Source of the DNA: Microbacterium sp. cf046
GTDB lineage: Bacteria > Actinomycetota > Actinomycetes > Actinomycetales > Microbacteriaceae
NCBI RefSeq assembly: GCF_900114345.1
Contig: NZ_FOZJ01000001.1
Span: 682,001 to 746,000 of the forward strand
Direction: 5' to 3'
DNA length: 64,000 bases
In this document: piece after piece, positions 1-8,338 of the stretch
Position numbering within the stretch: the stretch's first letter is position 1
How the letters are laid out: every line of letters begins with the position of its first letter
Notes under the pieces: generated by a model
Told to the model about the DNA's origin: nothing
What the model saw: only the letters and a program-made list of their open reading frames with translations
Databases searched by the model: none
Translations under genes and position numbers: made by a program

Positions 1-551
1 AGGACGCGATCCAGGTCACGAGCGAGGCCATCCAGGTCTACGGCGGCATGGGCTTCATCGAGGAGACCGGCGCCGCGCAGCACTACCGCGATGTGCGCAT
101 CACGACGATCTACGAGGGCACGACCGCGATCCAGTCCAATGACCTGGTCGGCCGCAAGGTGCTCCGCGACGGGGGCGCCACAGTGGCGGACCTGTTCGGG
201 CAGATCGGCGAAACGATCGCTCAGCTGCACGGTTTCGACCACGTCGTCGCGACGCGGACCGCCGAGCGCCTCGAACGAGCCGTCGAGGCCACCCAGCGGG
301 CGACCACCGATCTGCTGGCCTTCGCCGCCTCGCCGCGCGACGCCTACGGCGTCAGTGTGCCGTACCTGATGCTCCTCGGCACGCTTGCCGGTGGGTGGAT
401 GCACGCGCTCGCGGTCGCCGCCGTGCTCACGCACTCGACCTCGACTGAGGCGGATGCCGCCCGCCTGACCTCGGCGGACTTCTACGGTGCCCACCACCTC
501 CCCCGCGTGCACGCCCTGGCCGAGACGGTGGCCAGCGGCGAGATCGGCTGA
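1..551 (+). CDS. Acyl-CoA dehydrogenase, C-terminal part (gene starts before the window)
   Basis: The window opens inside this gene; the reading frame runs from base 3 and gives 182 visible residues. Near their start is the YGGMGF segment and then IYEGT, the stretch that carries the catalytic glutamate in medium-chain-type acyl-CoA dehydrogenases (family knowledge). About 140 residues follow IYEGT. This is longer than in classical short dehydrogenases and fits the FadE/AidB-like group with an extra helical C-terminal domain. The enzyme would make the 2,3-trans double bond in acyl-CoA with FAD and pass electrons to electron-transfer flavoprotein. Substrate length cannot be judged from this part. 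The next gene lies on the opposite strand and converges with it, so no operon partner is visible. Confidence 0.9.
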   Translation, partial: DAIQVTSEAIQVYGGMGFIEETGAAQHYRDVRITTIYEGTTAIQSNDLVGRKVLRDGGATVADLFGQIGETIAQLHGFDHVVATRTAERLERAVEATQRATTDLLAFAASPRDAYGVSVPYLMLLGTLAGGWMHALAVAAVLTHSTSTEADAARLTSADFYGAHHLPRVHALAETVASGEIG

Positions 552-608
552 CTCCCGGCTCGGAGCGGTCGCGGACCTCGACGGCCGTCCGGGTAGAGGA
601 CTCACCCC

Positions 609-815
609 TCACTCGGCGAGGTGCTTCAACCGCTTCTTCGCCTGCTTCTCGACGAGGACCTCGACGAAGTCGCGCACGCGTGCATCTTCGAATTCGGCGT
701 AGGTCTGGGTCACCACATCCCGCACGGTCGATGTCGGGTAGTCCGGAAATCGTGTGGCGAGGCGTTCGACGATCTCGTCGATCGTCTTCTCGGCGGGGGG
801 CGGATCGTGTGTCAT
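609..815 (-). CDS. Small helical protein, three-helix-bundle dimerisation type
   Basis: This encodes 68 residues, begins MTHDPPP and is rich in Glu, Val and Lys. The ATG at 815 has a good ribosome site (GGAG, 6 bases upstream), which is why I take it over longer readings that run into the neighbouring gene. The sequence predicts three amphipathic helices (about residues 11-22, 29-43 and 44-64). The pattern D-I-V-x-x-L near the start and an R-V-R-D-F-V-E-V-L-V segment near the end resemble small actinobacterial three-helix-bundle proteins (the DUF3562-like group, from memory). No signal peptide or membrane segment is present. Function is unknown. It is divergent from the phosphopantetheinyl transferase gene at 891 and convergent with the acyl-CoA dehydrogenase gene. 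Confidence 0.75.
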   Translation of the reverse strand: MTHDPPPAEKTIDEIVERLATRFPDYPTSTVRDVVTQTYAEFEDARVRDFVEVLVEKQAKKRLKHLAE

Positions 816-890
816 TTGGATCTCCGGTGGCGAGCGGTGCTCACACGCTACCGCCACCGGCGGGCACAGCGTGAGCAGTATTCTGAAGCG

Positions 891-1565
891 ATGGTCGCGG
901 GGCGCGCGGAGTTCGGTCCGGTCCGCATCGCGTGGATCGATGCAGCGGCATCCGCCCCGCCCCCGTCGAGCGTGCTGCAGCGGCTCGGCGAGGAGCAGGT
1001 GCAGCGTCACGAGCGGCTGCACGGGATCGAGGCGCAGCGGTTTCTCGCCGGGCGGTGGCTCCTCGTCGGACTGATCGCCGAGCTCACCGACGTCCCGGAT
1101 GTCGGGTTCACCACGACCTGCGAACGGTGCGGAGCAGAGCACGGTCGACCGCGACTGGAGAAGTCCTCTGTGGCGGTGAGCGTGAGCTACGCGGGCTCGC
1201 TGGTGGCGGTCGCGGCGGCGCGACAGGCGGATGCCGCGGCGGTGGGCGTCGACATCGAACCGGAGCCGAACGGCGGCGCGCATCGGCCGTTGCAGGACCT
1301 CGCCGCTCTGTTCGCCCCGGCAGAGCCCCCCGACACGGAGGAGTGGACGGTGATCGAAGCCGCGCTCAAGGCCGACGGGAGCGGGCTGGCCGTCGACCTG
1401 TCCGAGGTGCGGGTCGGCGCGGTCGGAGGTGGTCGCACGCCGTCATCCCGTGCGGTTCGCATTCCCCAGCGCGCCGAGAGCCTGGAGGCCGAGACAATTC
1501 CCGGCCCTGCCGGCTTCGTGCTCAGCGTGGCGATGGCCCCGGCCACGGGCGGGCATCCGGCCTGA
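891..1565 (+). CDS. 4'-phosphopantetheinyl transferase, Sfp-like
   Basis: A protein of 224 residues from ATG 891, about the usual size of Sfp-type transferases. These enzymes move the phosphopantetheine arm of CoA onto a serine of carrier-protein domains. Two family hallmarks are visible: GVDIE at about residues 122-126 (Mg/CoA-binding acidic pair) and W-T-V-I-E-A-A-L-K-A-D-G at about 149-160, matching the W-x-x-x-E-A-x-x-K signature. The N-terminal half includes an R-F-L-A-G-R segment typical of the family. The carrier-bearing NRPS-like gene at 2874-6806 is a natural partner nearby, though the genes lie on opposite strands and this enzyme may serve other carriers. It converges with, and overlaps by 44 bases, the M1 peptidase gene. 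Confidence 0.8.
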   Translation: MVAGRAEFGPVRIAWIDAAASAPPPSSVLQRLGEEQVQRHERLHGIEAQRFLAGRWLLVGLIAELTDVPDVGFTTTCERCGAEHGRPRLEKSSVAVSVSYAGSLVAVAAARQADAAAVGVDIEPEPNGGAHRPLQDLAALFAPAEPPDTEEWTVIEAALKADGSGLAVDLSEVRVGAVGGGRTPSSRAVRIPQRAESLEAETIPGPAGFVLSVAMAPATGGHPA

Positions 1566-2877
1566 TCGGCGCTGCCCTGATCTCGCGCGGCAGGGCCGGC
1601 AGCTGCGGGAGGTCGAGCCATGCGTGCATGAGGCCGGCGAGCGGCACGTGCGAAACCTCCTCGGCGAGCGGGATGAAGTCCGCTGTGGTCGCCGTCGCGG
1701 CGCGATGGTCGCGTGTCCAACTCTGCAGGAGCCCGAAGAACGCACCGTCGCCGAGAGTGACGCGCAGCGAATGAAGCGTGAGGGCGCCGCGCTTGTAGAC
1801 GCGGTCGTCGAACATGAAGTCCGGCCCGGGGTCGCTCAGCACGAGATCCTGCGGGAGGTCGGCGAGCCGGGCGTGGTGGGCGACGGCCTTCTGGTGTGCC
1901 GTGCTTCCACCCGAGTTCTCGGACCAGAGCCACTCCGAATAGCAGGCGAAACCTTCGTTCAGCCAGATGTCCTGCCACTTCGAGACACCGACGCTGTTGC
2001 CGAACCACTGGTGCGCGAGTTCGTGCGCGACGAGGCGTTCCAGTCCGCCTGAGCCGTCGATGTGATTGGCTCCGAACACGCCGATGCCCTGAGCCTCCAG
2101 CGGAATCTCGAGGTCGTCGGCGGTCACGACCACCGCGTACTCCTCGAGCGGGTACGGCCCGAAGAGGCTCTCGAACACGGACACCATGCGCGGCAGATCG
2201 GCGAAGTCGGCATGCACCCGTGAGGCCAGCGCGGTCGGGTAGAAGAGGCGGCCGACAGGGCCGCCGAGTGAGACCGTCTCCTCGACGTAGCGCCCGACGT
2301 GCACCGTCATCAGATACGTCGGGGTCGGGGCGTTCTGCTCGAACACCCGGGTGACCTTGCCGCCGCGAGTCGTCTGAGCCGTGCGGACCCCGCTCGCGAC
2401 CACCGCGTAGTTCTGATCGACCGTGACCGACACCCGCGAGGTCGCCTTGTCGGACGGGACGTCGTTGCAGGGGAACCAGGTGGGTGCGCCGGTGGGCTGC
2501 GACGCGACCAGCGCGCCGTCCTCGAGCTCCTCCCACCCGATGGTGCCCCAGCGGGAGCGGCGTGGTCGCGGGGCGCCGGCGTACGCGATCGCGATCTCGA
2601 AGGGGACGCCCGGCGCGAGTGGCGCAGGAAGTGTGATCCGGAGTTTGCGATCGCTCTGGTGGAACGCCGTGACGCGCATGCCCACGGCGGTCACCTTGGT
2701 GGCGCGAAGCCCGACCAGGTCGAAGGAGATCACCTTGGTGGTCGTGAGCGCGCGGCCCCTGATCACCGCGTGACCGCTGAGGCGATTCGTGCTGACCTTG
2801 TAGTCCAGCGTCAGGTCGTAGTGGTCGACGCGGATGCCGGCATCACCGCTCTGCGGGATGTATGCATCAGCACTCAT
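1522..2877 (-). CDS. M1-family zinc metallopeptidase
   Basis: A protein of 451 residues from ATG 2877. The gluzincin motif HELAH is at residues 285-289 and the third zinc ligand lies in NEGF (Glu308), 18 residues later, as in M1 peptidases. The exopeptidase GAMEN motif is not present as such; the equivalent stretch reads LEAQGIGVFG. At 451 residues it lacks the large C-terminal domain of PepN. The start codon overlaps the stop of the NRPS-like gene (ATGA), so the two are translationally coupled. The poly-epsilon-lysine-degrading enzyme (Pld) of Streptomyces albulus is, as I recall, an M1-type zinc peptidase. A role in trimming or tolerating the NRPS product is therefore plausible but is inference. 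No signal peptide is seen. Confidence 0.88.
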   Translation of the reverse strand: MSADAYIPQSGDAGIRVDHYDLTLDYKVSTNRLSGHAVIRGRALTTTKVISFDLVGLRATKVTAVGMRVTAFHQSDRKLRITLPAPLAPGVPFEIAIAYAGAPRPRRSRWGTIGWEELEDGALVASQPTGAPTWFPCNDVPSDKATSRVSVTVDQNYAVVASGVRTAQTTRGGKVTRVFEQNAPTPTYLMTVHVGRYVEETVSLGGPVGRLFYPTALASRVHADFADLPRMVSVFESLFGPYPLEEYAVVVTADDLEIPLEAQGIGVFGANHIDGSGGLERLVAHELAHQWFGNSVGVSKWQDIWLNEGFACYSEWLWSENSGGSTAHQKAVAHHARLADLPQDLVLSDPGPDFMFDDRVYKRGALTLHSLRVTLGDGAFFGLLQSWTRDHRAATATTADFIPLAEEVSHVPLAGLMHAWLDLPQLPALPREIRAAPIRPDARPWPGPSPR

Positions 2878-5800
2878 GCGTCCGCAGACTGATACGCCCG
2901 CACTTTCACCGCACGCCATGGTCCGATCGGGTTGCCGCTCCAGCGGCTGCCGACCGGCACCGATTCACCGCGCATCACGAGCGAGGCAGGTCCGACCGTG
3001 GCGTTCGCACCGATGTTCGCGGCCGGGAGGATCACGCTGTGCGGACCGAGCGTCGCGCCCGCTTCGATGGTGACCGTGTCGATGCTCATCACTCGATCAT
3101 GGAACAGATGCGTCTGAACCACACATCCGCGGTTGACCGTCGCGCCGTCGCCGAGGGTGACGAGGTCGGGTTCGGGCAGCCAGTAGCTGTCGGTCCAGAC
3201 TCCGCGCCCGACTTTCGCGCCCAGTGACCGGAGCCACATCGCCAGCGCGGGCGTCCCGGCTGCCGCATTGGCGAACCACGGTGCCGCGACCATCTCGGTG
3301 AACGTGTCGGAGACCTCCGTTCTCCACACGAAGCTCGACCACAGCGGGTGCTCGCCCGCCCGGATCGGGCCGACGAACACCCATTTCGCGATCGTCGTGA
3401 TCAGTGCCGCGACGGCCCCCGCCGCGAGCAGGACGATGCCCGACGCCAGGATCGCAACGGCGAGATTCCAGGTCTCGATCATCCAGCCGAGGCTGAAGAG
3501 CACGGCGAGCGCGATCGCGCACGTGATGAACACCGGAATCACGCGGCAGAGCTCCCAGATCGCGCGCGCGACCCGCAGGGCCGGTCGTGGCCGATAGGTG
3601 CGGTCGAGGTCTGCGTCGTTCACGACGCGACGCAGCCGGACGGCCGGCGAGCCGAGCCATGACGACCCCGGCTTGGACTTCTCCGGGGCGACCGAGAGGA
3701 CCGCGACCAGGCCGTCGCGGGGGACTCGATGACCGGCGCCGGCCATGCCGGAATTGCCGAGGAATGCGCGCTTGCCGATCCTCGCCGGACCCAGGTGCAT
3801 CCATCCGCCCTTGAGCTCGTACGTCGCGACCATTGTGTCGTCGGCCAGGAATGCGCCGTCATCGATCGTCGTCAGCGACGGGATGAGCAGGACGGTGGAG
3901 GCCTCGACGTCGCGGCCGACCTCGGCGCCGAGCATCCGCAGCCAGATGGGCGTGAAGAGGCTGGAGTACAGGGGGAACAGGATCGTGCGTGCCGAGTCGA
4001 GCAGGCGCTCGGTCGTCCATGCCTGCCATGCGATGCGGCCGCGCACCGGATGCACGCCCTCCACGAGTCCGATCGACAACACCCGTACGAACACGACCAC
4101 GGCGATCGCGAAGGTCAGGCCGACGAGGAGCGTCGCGGGGATGAGCCAGACGAGCGCCGAAGGGATGGCCTCTGCGATCGACGCCGAACCGCGGATGCCG
4201 TATGCGAGGAGCACGCCGCCCGTCGCGATCGCGAGGAACGGGAGCAGGCCGAGGACGGCGGAGGACGCCCCGTATGCCCACAGCCAGCGCTTCGGCGTCG
4301 GAGGGCGCTCCGGCGCGAGCGGGCTGGTCGTGCCGCCCACGCGGACGGCCGGCGAGCCTGCCCAGCGCTGTCCGGCGCGGACCCGGCCGAAGACAGCGGA
4401 CCCGGGTGCGATCTCGGCGTCGCGTCCGATCCTGGTGCCTGGGGCCAACGTGCTGCGCGTTCCGATCGTCGCACCGGCGCCGATGCTGATGCCGCCGATC
4501 CGCACGGTGTCACCGTCGATCCAGTAGCCGGACAGGTCGACCTCCGGCTCGATCGCGGCGCCGTCCGCCACCTCGAGCATCCCGGTCACCGGCGGGAGGG
4601 AGTGCAGGTCGATGTTCGCGCCGAGCTTCGCCCCGAGGGCGCGCGCGTAGTAGCTGACCCAAGGTGCGCCGGCGAGCCCCACCGGGTCGACCTGATGGGC
4701 GACCTGCTCAGCCAGCCAGAGCCTGAGGTGCACGCCGCCGCCGCGCGGGTAGTCGCCCGGTTTCAGCCCGGACAGCAGGATGCGTGCGACGGCCGCGGAG
4801 GTCGCCATGCGGCCGAACGGGGTCACGAAGAGGATGAGGCCCAGGACGATCAGCCACAGCGGTGCTTCTGGGAGGAAGTCGAAGCCGGGGAACAGCTGCA
4901 GGATCCAGCTCGCGGCCAGCAGCCACGCCGTCCACCGCAGGCCCGCGAAGATGAACAGGGGGACCCCCGCCAGGCTCTGCACCCACTGCATGATCCGCGG
5001 AGTCGGCCGCGCGACGCTGAACGTGTTCGGCAGGTCATCGAGCTCCGTCGCCTCTGCCTCGACGGCATCCGCCATCTGCCGCAGGCGTGGAAGGTCGTAG
5101 ACATCGGTCATCGTGAACTCGGGGGCGCGCGCGCGGATGCGGGACACGAGCTGTGCAGCCGCGAGCGATCCCCCGCCGAGCTGGAAGAAGTCGGCATCCT
5201 CGTCGCCGGGGCGGATGCCGAGCACCGCGACCCACTGCTCGGCGAGCCAGGCCGCCGTACCCGAGAGCGTCGAGTGGGCGGCATCCGTGTCGGTGAGCGG
5301 CCATGGCAGCGACGCCTTGTCGACCTTTCCCGACGTGCGGACCGGAAGGTCCTCGACCACGGCGAGCAGCGGGATGAGCGGTGCCGGAAGCGTCTGGGCG
5401 AGCTCGGCCCGTGCGGTCTGCCGGTCGAAGCCCTCCGCGGGCACGACGTAGCCGACGAGTAGCGGGACGCCTCCATCGGACCGCTGGACGACGACGGTCG
5501 CGGCGGACACGGCACTGAGCGACTGCAGCGCGGATTCGACCTCGCCGAGCTCAATCCGCCGCCCGCCCACCTTGACCTGGTCGTCGGCGCGACCCTGGAA
5601 GAGCAGGCCGGCCGGGTCCAGCCGAACGAGGTCGCCCGATCGATATGCCCGGTCCCATCCGAGGGTCGGCATCGACGCGTACTTCTCGGCATCCTTCGCC
5701 GGATCGAGATAGCGGGCCATGCCCACACCCCCGATGATCAGCTCGCCCACCGCGCCGTCCGCGACACGAGCACCTGTCGCGTCGACGACCGCGAGCGCCC

Positions 5801-6806
5801 ACCCGTCCAGCGGCAGACCAATACGCACCGGCCCTTCGCCGTCGAGCAGCGCGGCGCATGCCACCACGGTCGCTTCGGTGGGGCCATAGGTGTTCCAGAC
5901 TTCACGACCTTCTGCGACCAGGCGAGCGACGAGCTCCGGCGGGCACGACTCGCCGCCGAAGATCAGAAGGCGGACGTTCTCGATCGCGTCCTGCGGCCAC
6001 AGCGCCGCAAGCGTCGGGACCGTCGAGACGACGGTGATCCCGTGGCCGACCAGCCACGGGCCGAGATCCTCGCCGGAGCGCACCAGCGCCCGCGGCGCGG
6101 GCACCAGGCACGCGCCGTGCCGCCACGCCAGCCACATCTCCTCGCAGGACGCGTCGAACGCGACCGAGAGTCCGGCCAGGACGCGGTCCCCGGGTCCGAG
6201 CGGCGCCGACTGGACGAACAGTCGCGCTTCCGCGTCGACGAACGCGGCTGCCGATCGGTGCGTGACCGCGACGCCTTTCGGGACCCCGGTGGATCCGGAC
6301 GTGAAGATGATCCACGCATCGTCGTCGACGGTGGGCGGTGGGACGACGGGTATCGCCCGAGAGCTCGGGTGCGGTGCGTCGCCGACGAACAGACCGTCCG
6401 GCGACGGCGCTGCAGTCGTCGGATCCGCGAGCGTGAACACGCCGGATCCGGTGATGACGCCCTTGACCCGGGCCTCGCGGAAGACGAGCTCGGCGCGCTC
6501 GGCCGGGTCGTCGGCATCCACGGGCACGTACGCGGCGCCCGCCGCCAGGATCCCGAGGATCGCCACATAGAGATCGCGACTGCCGGACGGCATGCGGACG
6601 CCGACCCGGTCTCCGCGATGCACGCCCTGAGCAACGAGGCGGGCAGCGGTTCGTCCGACGTGGGCGAGGAGTTCGGCGTAGCTCAGCGCTCCGTCCGCGT
6701 CTTCCAAGGCCGACGCCTGCGGATGGCGGCTGCTCGTCTCCCGGAGGATGTCGATCAGCGTCCGCGGCGCGGGAGCCGCAGACGACCGATCGAGATACTC
6801 CTGCAT
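2874..6806 (-). CDS. Pls/PosA-family single-module NRPS with membrane-embedded C-terminal half
   Basis: A protein of 1310 residues from ATG 6806; the longer open frame upstream is an antisense shadow of the Lys-rich gene. Order of domains: an adenylation domain (1-500) with A3 FTSGSTGVPKG at 168-178, A5 NTYGPTE at 305-311, A7 YRSGDL at 388-393 and the A10 lysine K494; a carrier domain (about 515-590) with phosphopantetheine serine S547 in LGGGSLAAAQ; then three repeats of a transmembrane pair followed by hexapeptide-type left-handed beta-helix segments. There is no standard condensation or thioesterase domain. Size and layout match the poly-epsilon-lysine synthetase Pls (about 1319 residues) and relatives, which link one amino acid to itself at the membrane. 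The pocket code contains the FDAS core, but I cannot assign the monomer. The gene follows the Lys-rich gene after 8 bases and overlaps the M1 peptidase gene by 4. Confidence 0.87.
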   Translation of the reverse strand: MQEYLDRSSAAPAPRTLIDILRETSSRHPQASALEDADGALSYAELLAHVGRTAARLVAQGVHRGDRVGVRMPSGSRDLYVAILGILAAGAAYVPVDADDPAERAELVFREARVKGVITGSGVFTLADPTTAAPSPDGLFVGDAPHPSSRAIPVVPPPTVDDDAWIIFTSGSTGVPKGVAVTHRSAAAFVDAEARLFVQSAPLGPGDRVLAGLSVAFDASCEEMWLAWRHGACLVPAPRALVRSGEDLGPWLVGHGITVVSTVPTLAALWPQDAIENVRLLIFGGESCPPELVARLVAEGREVWNTYGPTEATVVACAALLDGEGPVRIGLPLDGWALAVVDATGARVADGAVGELIIGGVGMARYLDPAKDAEKYASMPTLGWDRAYRSGDLVRLDPAGLLFQGRADDQVKVGGRRIELGEVESALQSLSAVSAATVVVQRSDGGVPLLVGYVVPAEGFDRQTARAELAQTLPAPLIPLLAVVEDLPVRTSGKVDKASLPWPLTDTDAAHSTLSGTAAWLAEQWVAVLGIRPGDEDADFFQLGGGSLAAAQLVSRIRARAPEFTMTDVYDLPRLRQMADAVEAEATELDDLPNTFSVARPTPRIMQWVQSLAGVPLFIFAGLRWTAWLLAASWILQLFPGFDFLPEAPLWLIVLGLILFVTPFGRMATSAAVARILLSGLKPGDYPRGGGVHLRLWLAEQVAHQVDPVGLAGAPWVSYYARALGAKLGANIDLHSLPPVTGMLEVADGAAIEPEVDLSGYWIDGDTVRIGGISIGAGATIGTRSTLAPGTRIGRDAEIAPGSAVFGRVRAGQRWAGSPAVRVGGTTSPLAPERPPTPKRWLWAYGASSAVLGLLPFLAIATGGVLLAYGIRGSASIAEAIPSALVWLIPATLLVGLTFAIAVVVFVRVLSIGLVEGVHPVRGRIAWQAWTTERLLDSARTILFPLYSSLFTPIWLRMLGAEVGRDVEASTVLLIPSLTTIDDGAFLADDTMVATYELKGGWMHLGPARIGKRAFLGNSGMAGAGHRVPRDGLVAVLSVAPEKSKPGSSWLGSPAVRLRRVVNDADLDRTYRPRPALRVARAIWELCRVIPVFITCAIALAVLFSLGWMIETWNLAVAILASGIVLLAAGAVAALITTIAKWVFVGPIRAGEHPLWSSFVWRTEVSDTFTEMVAAPWFANAAAGTPALAMWLRSLGAKVGRGVWTDSYWLPEPDLVTLGDGATVNRGCVVQTHLFHDRVMSIDTVTIEAGATLGPHSVILPAANIGANATVGPASLVMRGESVPVGSRWSGNPIGPWRAVKVRAYQSADA

Positions 6807-6814
6807 CGACGGCG

Positions 6815-7438
6815 TCAGGATGACAGCAGCGCCATGAGCTGCGCCTTCGTGTAGCGGGAGAAGCCGGCGTGGCCGGCCGCTCGTGCTCGCGCGCGCAGCT
6901 GAACGACAGTGAGCGTCGAGAGGTCCTCGGCCGTGCCGGCCGGCGCGGGCACGGGCGCGCGCGCCGAGTCGCGAGATGCCGCCGGCGGGGCCGGGGCGTG
7001 GATGCTGGTCTCGGCCTCCTCGTTCGACACGCCGCTCGGCACGACGAGCACGGTGGGACGCGCCGGCGGCGTCGAGTTCGCTCCCGCCGCCTTGCCGTTC
7101 TTGGTGGCACCCTTCTTGGCGCCGGACTTCCCGGCTGCCCGGGACTGCTTCTTCACGGCCGCCTTCTTCGCTGCGGCGAGCTTCGCCTCGACCTTGTCCA
7201 CGGCCTTGTCGACCCGGGCGATCGCCGCTGCCGCCTTCTTCTGCACCTTCTTCGGGTGACGCGTGATCTTCTTCTTGGACGCTCGAGCGGCATCCTTCGC
7301 GTCGTCGGCGACGCTGCGCAGCTTCTTCGCATCCTTCTTCGGCAGCGTCTTGCTCAGTCGCTTCGCGTCCTTGGCGGCAGCGGCGGCGGCATCGAGAGCT
7401 GCCTCGGCCGCCTTCGTCGCCTTGGTGGTTTTCGCCAT
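6815..7438 (-). CDS. Lys/Ala-rich histone-like protein with C-terminal Rho_N/SAP-like domain
   Basis: A protein of 207 residues from ATG 7438, preceded by AGAAGG at good spacing. Residues 1-125 are almost only Ala, Lys, Asp, Val and Arg, with many AKKxxKK-type stretches like histone H1 or HupB tails. A Pro/Thr/Ala linker follows. The last 35 residues (from LSTLTVVQLRARAR) match the small helix-extended-helix fold of Rho N-terminal/SAP domains, which bind nucleic acid. Such proteins are generally taken as nucleoid-associated. Here it is the first gene of the leftward transcript that continues into the NRPS-like gene 8 bases later. A functional link to the NRPS product is speculative. Low sequence complexity limits what similarity can prove. 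Confidence 0.8.
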   Translation of the reverse strand: MAKTTKATKAAEAALDAAAAAAKDAKRLSKTLPKKDAKKLRSVADDAKDAARASKKKITRHPKKVQKKAAAAIARVDKAVDKVEAKLAAAKKAAVKKQSRAAGKSGAKKGATKNGKAAGANSTPPARPTVLVVPSGVSNEEAETSIHAPAPPAASRDSARAPVPAPAGTAEDLSTLTVVQLRARARAAGHAGFSRYTKAQLMALLSS

Positions 7439-7549
7439 CGTGAGACCTTCTCAATCCTGGAATGGAGCACACCGGAGACGGCCGCTCCTTGCGGGGATAA
7501 AGGGTACAGGTGCAACACGAACGGATCGAGACCGGCGAGTGCGCGACAG

Positions 7550-7566
7550 GGCCGGCTGGTCCGGCC
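7550..7566. other. GC-rich hairpin in divergent intergenic region
   Basis: GGCCGG-CTGGT-CCGGCC forms a perfect 6-bp stem. It lies in the 7439-7673 gap between the divergent Lys-rich gene and the membrane-protein gene, so it is not a terminator for either. In the rest of this gap I see possible promoter-like AT-richer bases near 7497-7515 (GGGGATAAAGGGTA on the + strand) but nothing I can call firmly. Confidence 0.3.
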
Positions 7567-7673
7567 TCCGCCGGAGCCGATGTGCGCGAACGCGTGCCGT
7601 CGGAATTGCGGCTACTCTCCACTGGGGGTCTGTGCAACACCGATCCGACGAGAAAGCCCGGCCGAACGTGACG

Positions 7674-8225
7674 ATGTCCCTCCCCGAGAGGCGCCGCTCA
7701 GCGCGTCATCGTCGCGCCTTGGCGTACTGGGCGGTCATCCTCGGGCTGTACGTGTCGCTCGCAGTCGGCGCGTCGCTGGTGCCGCCGGCGTGGCTTCACA
7801 TGCCTGCGCTGTTCGCGCACCTCGGTTCGGTCATCGTCGGGCTGGGCGCCGCCGTCGTCCTGGAGTTCACGGGCCTCCTGTGGATCGCCGACCGGCGATC
7901 GCTCGGCGACCTGCGGATGAACGAGCGACTGATCTCGATCGTCGCCTGGATCGGCATCCTCGGGCTGCTGGCGAGCGGGGCGTTCCTGCACCCGAACCTG
8001 TCCGATCCGAAGACGATCGTGAAGATGCTCGCGGTCCTGCTGGTCGCGATGAACGGCGTCGCGATGACCCGGCTGACCGACGAGCTCGGCCGACTACCGG
8101 CACAGGTGCCGTTCCGGTCGATCCCCCGCAGCCTGAAGGTCTGGTGCGTCTGGAGCGCGGTCGTCTCGCAGACCGGATGGTGGACGGCAGTGATCCTCGG
8201 AATGCTGAACACCGCTTCGCACTGA
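7674..8225 (+). CDS. Integral membrane protein, function unknown
   Basis: A protein of 183 residues from ATG 7674; a GTG two codons earlier (7668) is an alternative start. After a basic N-terminus (PERRRSARHRR) come about five hydrophobic segments, roughly at residues 16-35, 43-66, 78-95, 104-120 and 150-170. Charged loops between them include WIADRRSLGDLRMNER. The pattern is that of a small polytopic inner-membrane protein. I recognise no catalytic motif, heme-ligand pair or transporter signature. It is followed by a hairpin at 8230-8250, then by the solute-binding/VWA gene. It is divergent from the Lys-rich gene. Confidence 0.7.
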   Translation: MSLPERRRSARHRRALAYWAVILGLYVSLAVGASLVPPAWLHMPALFAHLGSVIVGLGAAVVLEFTGLLWIADRRSLGDLRMNERLISIVAWIGILGLLASGAFLHPNLSDPKTIVKMLAVLLVAMNGVAMTRLTDELGRLPAQVPFRSIPRSLKVWCVWSAVVSQTGWWTAVILGMLNTASH

Positions 8226-8229
8226 ACTC

Positions 8230-8250
8230 CCAGTGACTGCACAGCACTGG
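8230..8250 (+). terminator. Hairpin after the membrane-protein gene
   Basis: CCAGTG and CACTGG form a 6-bp stem around a 9-base loop, starting 5 bases after the stop codon at 8225. There is no T-run, which is common for actinobacterial terminators. Confidence 0.4.
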
Positions 8251-8338
8251 TCGCGTTAGGCTCGTGCCGAGTCCGACCCCCGTTGACTCGCATCCTCGCA
8301 CACCCGGTTCAGGTTCCCGCGCCTGAGAAATCCCCCCA

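Noticed and set aside
2874..6806. Naming the NRPS as poly-epsilon-lysine synthetase
   Set aside because: Architecture and length agree, but the monomer code cannot be read by eye, and relatives make or are predicted to make other products.
6807..7640. N-terminal extension of the NRPS frame by 278 codons
   Set aside because: It is a different-frame reading of the Lys-rich gene, with no domain before MQEYLDRSS; the A domain starts normally from ATG 6806.
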